A DNA stretch of 64,000 nucleotides from Massospora cicadina. Taxonomy: Eukaryota; Entomophthoromycota; Entomophthoromycetes; Entomophthorales; Entomophthoraceae. The translations under genes and the position numbers were made by a program. The stretch spans positions 62,001 through 126,000 of the forward strand of contig JAKSZP010008048.1 in assembly GCA_022478985.1 (NCBI GenBank). Reading direction: 5' to 3'. Below are positions 59,103 to 64,000 of this stretch, piece by piece (the first letter of the stretch is position 1; every line of letters begins with the position of its first letter). The notes below the pieces were generated by a model. That model saw nothing but the letters and a program-made list of their open reading frames with translations. It had not been told where the DNA came from and ran no database searches.

Positions 59103-59850
59103 TGTAGGTTTTCCATTTTTGTGACACATGGTGCTTTGTTTAAGAATCCCAAACGCTAATACTTGGGGCACTATACGACTTACAACATAAATTTTATTTA
59201 TTTTGAGGGTTCCAAGTCACGCTTAGATCCTGTATGCTAGAGTATCTTTTTACGGAAAGATCAGTGAAAAGAACTTATTTTAAAATTTTACTAAAAAGAC
59301 ATATAGGTTATATTGCCTAACTTAATTTTAATATAAAATGAGTTTTTAACCTTTACATACAAAAATATGAATCCAAAGAAGTTCAATGAAATTAATAGAG
59401 GGGGAGATCTGGATGGTAGACTCTTGGTCTGGCGATATATCCTGACTTAAAGATTACTTTGTGCATATACTTGATAGGTAGAAAAGGTATCTTGCAATGA
59501 TCAATATAGATGAGACTTGGCATCACTTAGGTTAATCATTGGGTAAATTATTAAACCTTACCCTTTTGTGGGTACGTCTTATTTACTTCCTCAAATGCCA
59601 CCTGATGTATTAACCTGAAATTGTGATAATCCTTTGCCTTGGCTAACCAGAAAATCAATTTAATTATCTTAGGCCCAATTCATTCTGATGGAAATTTATT
59701 ATTGTCATGTTGATCCTTGCCAAGTATCAATTTTCCATTATAGTTGTTTATAGGGAATTTTTAACCTTTTTCAGGTGTATGTGTTAATTCTCTAGTAGAA
59801 TTCTGATAACTAATATTCTTTCCTTCATGCCAATACTCTGTTACCCAACT
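59103..59850 (-). repeat. 5' LTR of element E
   Basis: About 748 bp, matching 10420-11170 in A and 33703-34487. The outer (5') edge is weak: the first words are mutated (GTAACAGAGTATTGGCATGAAGG against GTTAGATATATTGATATCATACATGATGG), so 59850 may be off by several bases. The inner end is CCTACA. Confidence 0.7.
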
Positions 59851-60425
59851 CTTGTTTTATAATAATCTGGATGATCTAAACTTATTTTTTCTTTTTAGCA
59901 CTAGGTGGCCCCAACCTAAAGGGGGATACACCGATCAAAACTCTAAACTTATTTTTTCACCGCATACTTGTCAATGATATATTGACTGTGCCCACATGAA
60001 CCATGATGCATGAGGACTTTAATAAACCTCCCAAATAGTCTCCAGTATCCATTGAGTTTAGTTGCTTAGATTATGAATGCTGAGAAACAATATTCTAAAT
60101 AGTGTTCAGAAAAATCCTAAAGCGCTTTCAATTTGCCTAGAGAATTTTATAATCTAATTTAGTTACTTTTTGAACTAGATGGAGCTTAAATATGGCTACT
60201 GAACATAAACCCTTGTGGTAAAGGAGAGTAACAAAAATTAACTGACTATCTATGTTGTAAAATTCTTCTGCCACTACATTGGTCCGATTTGGATCCCATT
60301 ATCGCCTCTGGTGTTAACTATTTAACCAAAGAGAAATTAATTTGTCTTTAACATAAACCTAATCTTACCTGATTCACCTTAAAAGTCATCAACTCCTTGT
60401 TTTGTTTATGTGCTGCCAGTTGTTA
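59851..60425. other. AT-rich non-coding DNA
   Basis: No open frame of note and no match to the other elements that I can see. Confidence 0.5.
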
Positions 60426-63400
60426 AAGATGCATTTTATTTAATTTAACCGAGGCAAGCTGACCAGGGGACAGGCATTACCAATATGTGTGTGGAAATGG
60501 TGGGGGGAAGAAAAGTGATGACTAGATATTAACGGGCACCCCGTGGTACAAAGGTTACCCCTGTTGCCAGCTGGGATCGCCAGGTGTGGGGGGAGTGGTG
60601 CTCTATTCCAGGGGGGTTGCCTCCACTATAGAGCAGGTGTGGAGGAAGAGGTCCATGTGAATGAAACAGAGCGGAAACCATGAATTTATGAGTCTCTGCT
60701 GTCTTGGTCTCATATGCCCATAGAGCCAGGCTTGGAAATGCTCCAGTAAATGGACGTGGAACCTATTGGCAACCTCATGGATGGTAGGGACCGTGCCCTT
60801 GAACGCCTTCAAGGCAATAGTGTGGATCGTCCACATTGCAATGGGTATCAATAGGGTGCACAGGGTGGATGAAGTTGGGGACAAAAGTTGGATCGCGAGG
60901 AGGCTCTTTGAGATAGAGAAATCCTGGCCGTCTCGGATCTTGAACAGGCGTGCGACTTCTCGCCATATGGCTTTGGATGGGGCAGGTTTCTAGGTGGTGG
61001 TGTAGGGAGCCCTCTCCTCTGCATACTGCGCAGGTTGCGTGGAGTGAGTGGGAGCAGTCCGCCGTTCTGTAGGTTCTTCTTAGGCAGCGCCAGGTGTTGG
61101 CCCTTACCCTCGGCTGGTGGTGGGAATGGTGAGTCATCCTCCATATTGCCTTTTGTGTGGATAGGTCATAGGGGATATCCAAGGCGTCTAGGTAGTTGAT
61201 TCTGGCAATGGATGGGTTCAATGTGAGTATATCTCTGTAGGGGTGGTCTTCTGGCTTTTGTAATGCAAATTGGGATTTGGGTCATCCCCTTCCCTGCACT
61301 GTACCAGTGGTAGCGATGGTCCACCTCATGCGGTGGATGGTTCAGAGGAGGCGCTTAAAGTGAGTGGGGGTTCCATGCGGGCCCATTATGCTTGGGCGGT
61401 TAATGAGGTATGTTAGTAAGCTGGAAGGATGGTGAAGGTTGGTTATTTTGAGTGCCTGCGCGAAGTTGGTCCTCGCTGCCCTGGACCAGTGCTTCTGCAG
61501 GGGGATTCAGGGTTAGCACTTCCCCTATCTAGGTGCCCAGGATGTGGTTGGCATGGCTCTTGAGATCTATCAGGCCCATGCCCCCGCTGGAGCATGGGCC
61601 ATACAGCGTCTCAACCTGGACTGGTGGGCGGGATTCAGGCCACAGTCAACCCTGGATGAGTGTATGGATCGACGTTATAAAGGTGGGGGAGAAGGGGATT
61701 GCATGTGCTGGAAACCACAGCATTGGGAAGATGAGTGAGTTGGAAACTTCCACTCGCCCCATTAACCCAGGGGATTTACTCTTGAGGGAGGCGATTCTGT
61801 TTGATATCCATTGTAGCAGGTTATTTTCTATCATCTCGCTTGCATACCCACCTGTTTCCAACCATATCCCAAGGTGGCGGACAGGGGTGGTGGTGGGGGG
61901 TAAGCAAAGGGTAGGGCGAGCGTTTTTTGCATCTTGGGTTGTGTGTGGTGGGGGATGTGGTCCAGTTGGTGGTGTACTTTCCAAGGAGGATAATTTCAGT
62001 TTTCCGTTTATAAAGAGATGCGCTGCTCACCATGGAATATTCCTCTAGGGTGCGCTCCAGCTGTCAGGCGTCGCTGTTTTCAGTTATACCTGTTACACAG
62101 TCATCTGCAAAGGCTAGTATCTTGAAAGGGGTTGGCCTGGCGCAGTTAGGCCCCTGAGGCATGAGTTGGCAACGTGGAGGAGTGGGTCAAAGCTGAAGTT
62201 GTACAGTAGCGGGCTGAGGGGGCCCCCTTGCTTGAGCCCTTTGCGCAGGGTGATCCTTTCAGTCAGGAAACCCAGGCCACATACCGCCATTGAAGCGGAT
62301 TCCGAGAGGATCATTTCCCAGTTGATGAATCTGGGTGGGAGGTTGAAAGCATGTAGGCATTCTTTTAGGTATGACCAGATAACGCGATCGTAAGCCTTCT
62401 CCTGGTTAAGGAATACCAGGGTACACGTTGCTTTGGATTGGCATACATTGGCGACGGAGTGTATGTTAGACCATATGGAGCGCCCTGGTGTAAAACCAAA
62501 TTGGTTGAGTGATAGGGCTTTTGAGGCTAGTTCTCCCAGTCTGGTGGCTAGAATTTCTGTGAGTAGTTTAGTAACAGTATTAGAGAGTGCTATTGGGCGC
62601 CAGTTGGCCAGGTCCAGTCTGTCGCCCTTTTTGAATAGGGTAATGACATAGGAGTCCTGGCCTCCTGGGAGGAGACGTGTCTCCACACAAGCACTGGTTC
62701 ATAGATGCTAGGAGGAGGGGGCGATCTGTTTAAAGTATGTTTTATAAATTTTGTAGGGTATCCCATCAGGGCTGAGCATTTCCTACATGGTGCGCCACGG
62801 ACTGTATTCCAGAGCTCCTCCTGCGTTATCAGGTTTAGGAGACTATAGTCCAACGGTGCCCTCTGTATTCTGGCGGATGTAAAAAGGTTTTTAATTTTGG
62901 GTGTCAGGTGGGGTGTCACGGTAAAGTTTGGTGTAATAGCAGTGAATTTCCGCCTTGACCTCCATTGGGCCAGTTACCACAATTCCATCAGCTTTTCAGA
63001 CCTGTGTGCACTGAGGCAGGTTGCCTCAGGAGTGGTGTTGGTGAAAGAAGAACGCCAAGCAGGTCTCGCCTTCTTTTATGGGCTTCCCTTTCCACGATAC
63101 TTTGATTCTGTGTTGGTGTTCATGGATGAGGACGTTGAGGCGGGCAGAAATTGCCGCCCATTTGCGCCCCCAGTTTGGGCTGTATCCAGTTTTTGGGGTA
63201 TTTAGTTCAAGGTGGTTGAGTTCTGCCAGGGTGCATCTGATCTTGACAGTATCCGCGGTGTATTTGCGTGAAGTGATATGGCAGTTCTTTTTTTATTAGT
63301 TCAGATTTAAATTTTTCCCACGTTTTGATGGGATCTGATGTGAACAGGGTAGTGAATTTTGGGTTTGAAGCTTCATGCTCAACCCATTCAGAAATTTTGG

Positions 63401-64000
63401 GGAGTTTTATATTTTCCAGGTATAGCTTCCTCCAGGGCCTCATCCACGTCTGAGTCCTGTTTTGTGTGAGCTGCACTGAAACTAGATGATGGTCGGAGAA
63501 ATTTATTTTTTGTGGCGAAGTTAGTAATATCCAAGTGACAGGATTTCAGCGTGAGGATGTGGTTGATGTAATTCATTGAGATGAGCATACCCTCATGTAT
63601 GTTGTGGTGGGTTATGTGGGGGAGGAGTGGGGCCCCAGGGGGGAGGGTGTCATACATACCAAGGGATGCCTTCATCATGTGAAACTTAGAGTGTCCTGGT
63701 GGGTATCCCCTGGGGTTGGGCCATTGGTCCATGGTGGGATCATCCCAACAGTTGAAATCGCCCAACATGATAGTGTCCGGTGGGAGGTTGAGCGTCAGGA
63801 TGGATTTGAGGAATTGTTTCCACTTGGACATGATGCACAGTGCATAGATACATGCTATTGACAGTGTGGCCTCTTAGTTTGCGATCCTTGCAATTAGGAT
63901 GCGGCCATCTAGGTGATATGAGGATTCAAGGATTTTTAATTTTTTGTTATTATTTCAGATGACCACCCCACAGTGGGATGTCCATATCAACTGGGACAGT
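60426..64000 (-). mobile_element. LINE (Tad-like) copy R2, 3' two-thirds, runs off the window
   Basis: The 3' tail begins near 60430 (complement of GAGGCAAGCTGACCAGGGGA) and ORF2 fills the rest to the window end inside the endonuclease. It is clearly a different subfamily from R/F2/F1 at the protein level (for example L-A-N-W-R-P-I-A-L-S-N against L-A-N-W-R-P-I-S-L-T-N), but its 3' tail is nearest to that of the ORF1-only element. GC-rich. The 5' end lies outside. Confidence 0.85.
60600..64000 (-). pseudogene. LINE R2 ORF2, partial (endonuclease-reverse transcriptase)
   Basis: Endonuclease in 63831-63388: I-M-L-G-D-F-N-C-W-D-D-P, then S-D-H-H near 63495 in another frame. RT open 62686-62114 (190 codons, the longest RT piece in the window): L-A-N-W-R-P-I-A-L-S-N, L-N-Q-F-G-F-T-P-G-R-S, E-K-A-Y-D-R-V, Q-G-G-P-L-S-P-L; then F-A-D-D at 62100-62111. 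C-terminal piece open 61221-60775 with finger C-A-V-C-R-G-E-G-S-L-H-H-H-L-E-T-C near 61032-60982, and 60884-60603. In the finger the last Cys is kept. Several frameshifts; the N-terminus is beyond the window. Confidence 0.85.

Larger units (their letters stand above)
33703..59850 (-). mobile_element. Ty3/gypsy element E, split by nested insertions
   Basis: One reverse-strand element recovered as four pieces: 59850-53393, 45763-45542, 34535-34488 and the 3' LTR 34487-33703. The pieces join in the right order when compared with sister element A, and the outer LTRs (59103-59850 and 33703-34487) match each other and those of A. Element C fills the first gap, D (with LINE F2) the second. Net length is about 7.5 kb, as in A. 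RT reads YLDG and the protease DMG, so it is dead. No target duplication is evident at its outer ends. Confidence 0.8.

Noticed and set aside
45542..59850. Reading 53.4-59.9 kb and the 33.7 kb LTR as separate element fragments
   Set aside because: Comparison with A shows the pieces are consecutive parts of one element, with short duplications at the C and D junctions.
1..64000. CRISPR arrays, tRNA or rRNA genes, bacterial operons
   Set aside because: No regularly spaced short repeats, no tRNA cloverleaf or rRNA-like stretch noticed by eye, and LINE/gypsy content shows eukaryotic DNA.

Overview
The window is eukaryotic, AT-rich and made almost entirely of retrotransposons. I see no intact host gene, tRNA, rRNA or CRISPR array. 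LINE (non-LTR) and Ty3/gypsy (LTR) elements lie on both strands, and all are broken by stops and frameshifts. Their general character (Tad-like LINEs with a C-terminal CCHC finger, gypsy elements, heavy decay, AT-rich spacers) suggests a large repeat-rich fungal genome. That is an inference: no host gene is available to fix the taxon.

Layout: 1-994 AT-rich DNA with a tandem repeat and a LINE 3' end; 995-3021 copy 1 of an unidentified repeat 'B'; 3024-11170 gypsy element A (+); 11340-12250 a LINE ORF1 relic (-); 12251-15080 empty DNA; 15081-20300 full-length LINE F1 (+); 20301-21500 empty DNA; 21505-23428 a LINE-like element with ORF1 but no ORF2 (-); 23448-28705 full-length LINE R (-) with a 19-bp target-site duplication; 28725-30349 AT-rich DNA with an unidentified coding relic (-); 30350 to about 33500 copy 2 of repeat B; 33703-59850 one gypsy element E (-) split by later insertions; 59851-60425 empty DNA; 60426-64000 LINE R2 (-), running off the window.

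The 33.7-59.9 kb block is a nested set that can be reassembled from matching sequence. E is the oldest. Gypsy C (+, 45764-53392) inserted into E, leaving an AACAT duplication. Gypsy D (-, 34536-45541) inserted elsewhere in E, leaving TTGG. LINE F2 (+, 35106-40203) then inserted into D with a 15-bp duplication (13/15 identical). About 1 kb of foreign sequence also splits the 3' LTR of C. With the insertions removed, E is about 7.5 kb, the same as its sister A once A's own LTR insertion is removed.

All four gypsy elements keep relics of gag, protease, RT, RNase H and integrase, and share one putative primer-binding sequence. Only D keeps an intact YLDD reverse-transcriptase motif; A, C and E read YLND, YLNN and YLDG. 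All four LINE ORF2 copies keep FADD. Boundaries were found by eye from repeated sequence and are good to a few bases where a duplication is given, otherwise to tens of bases.
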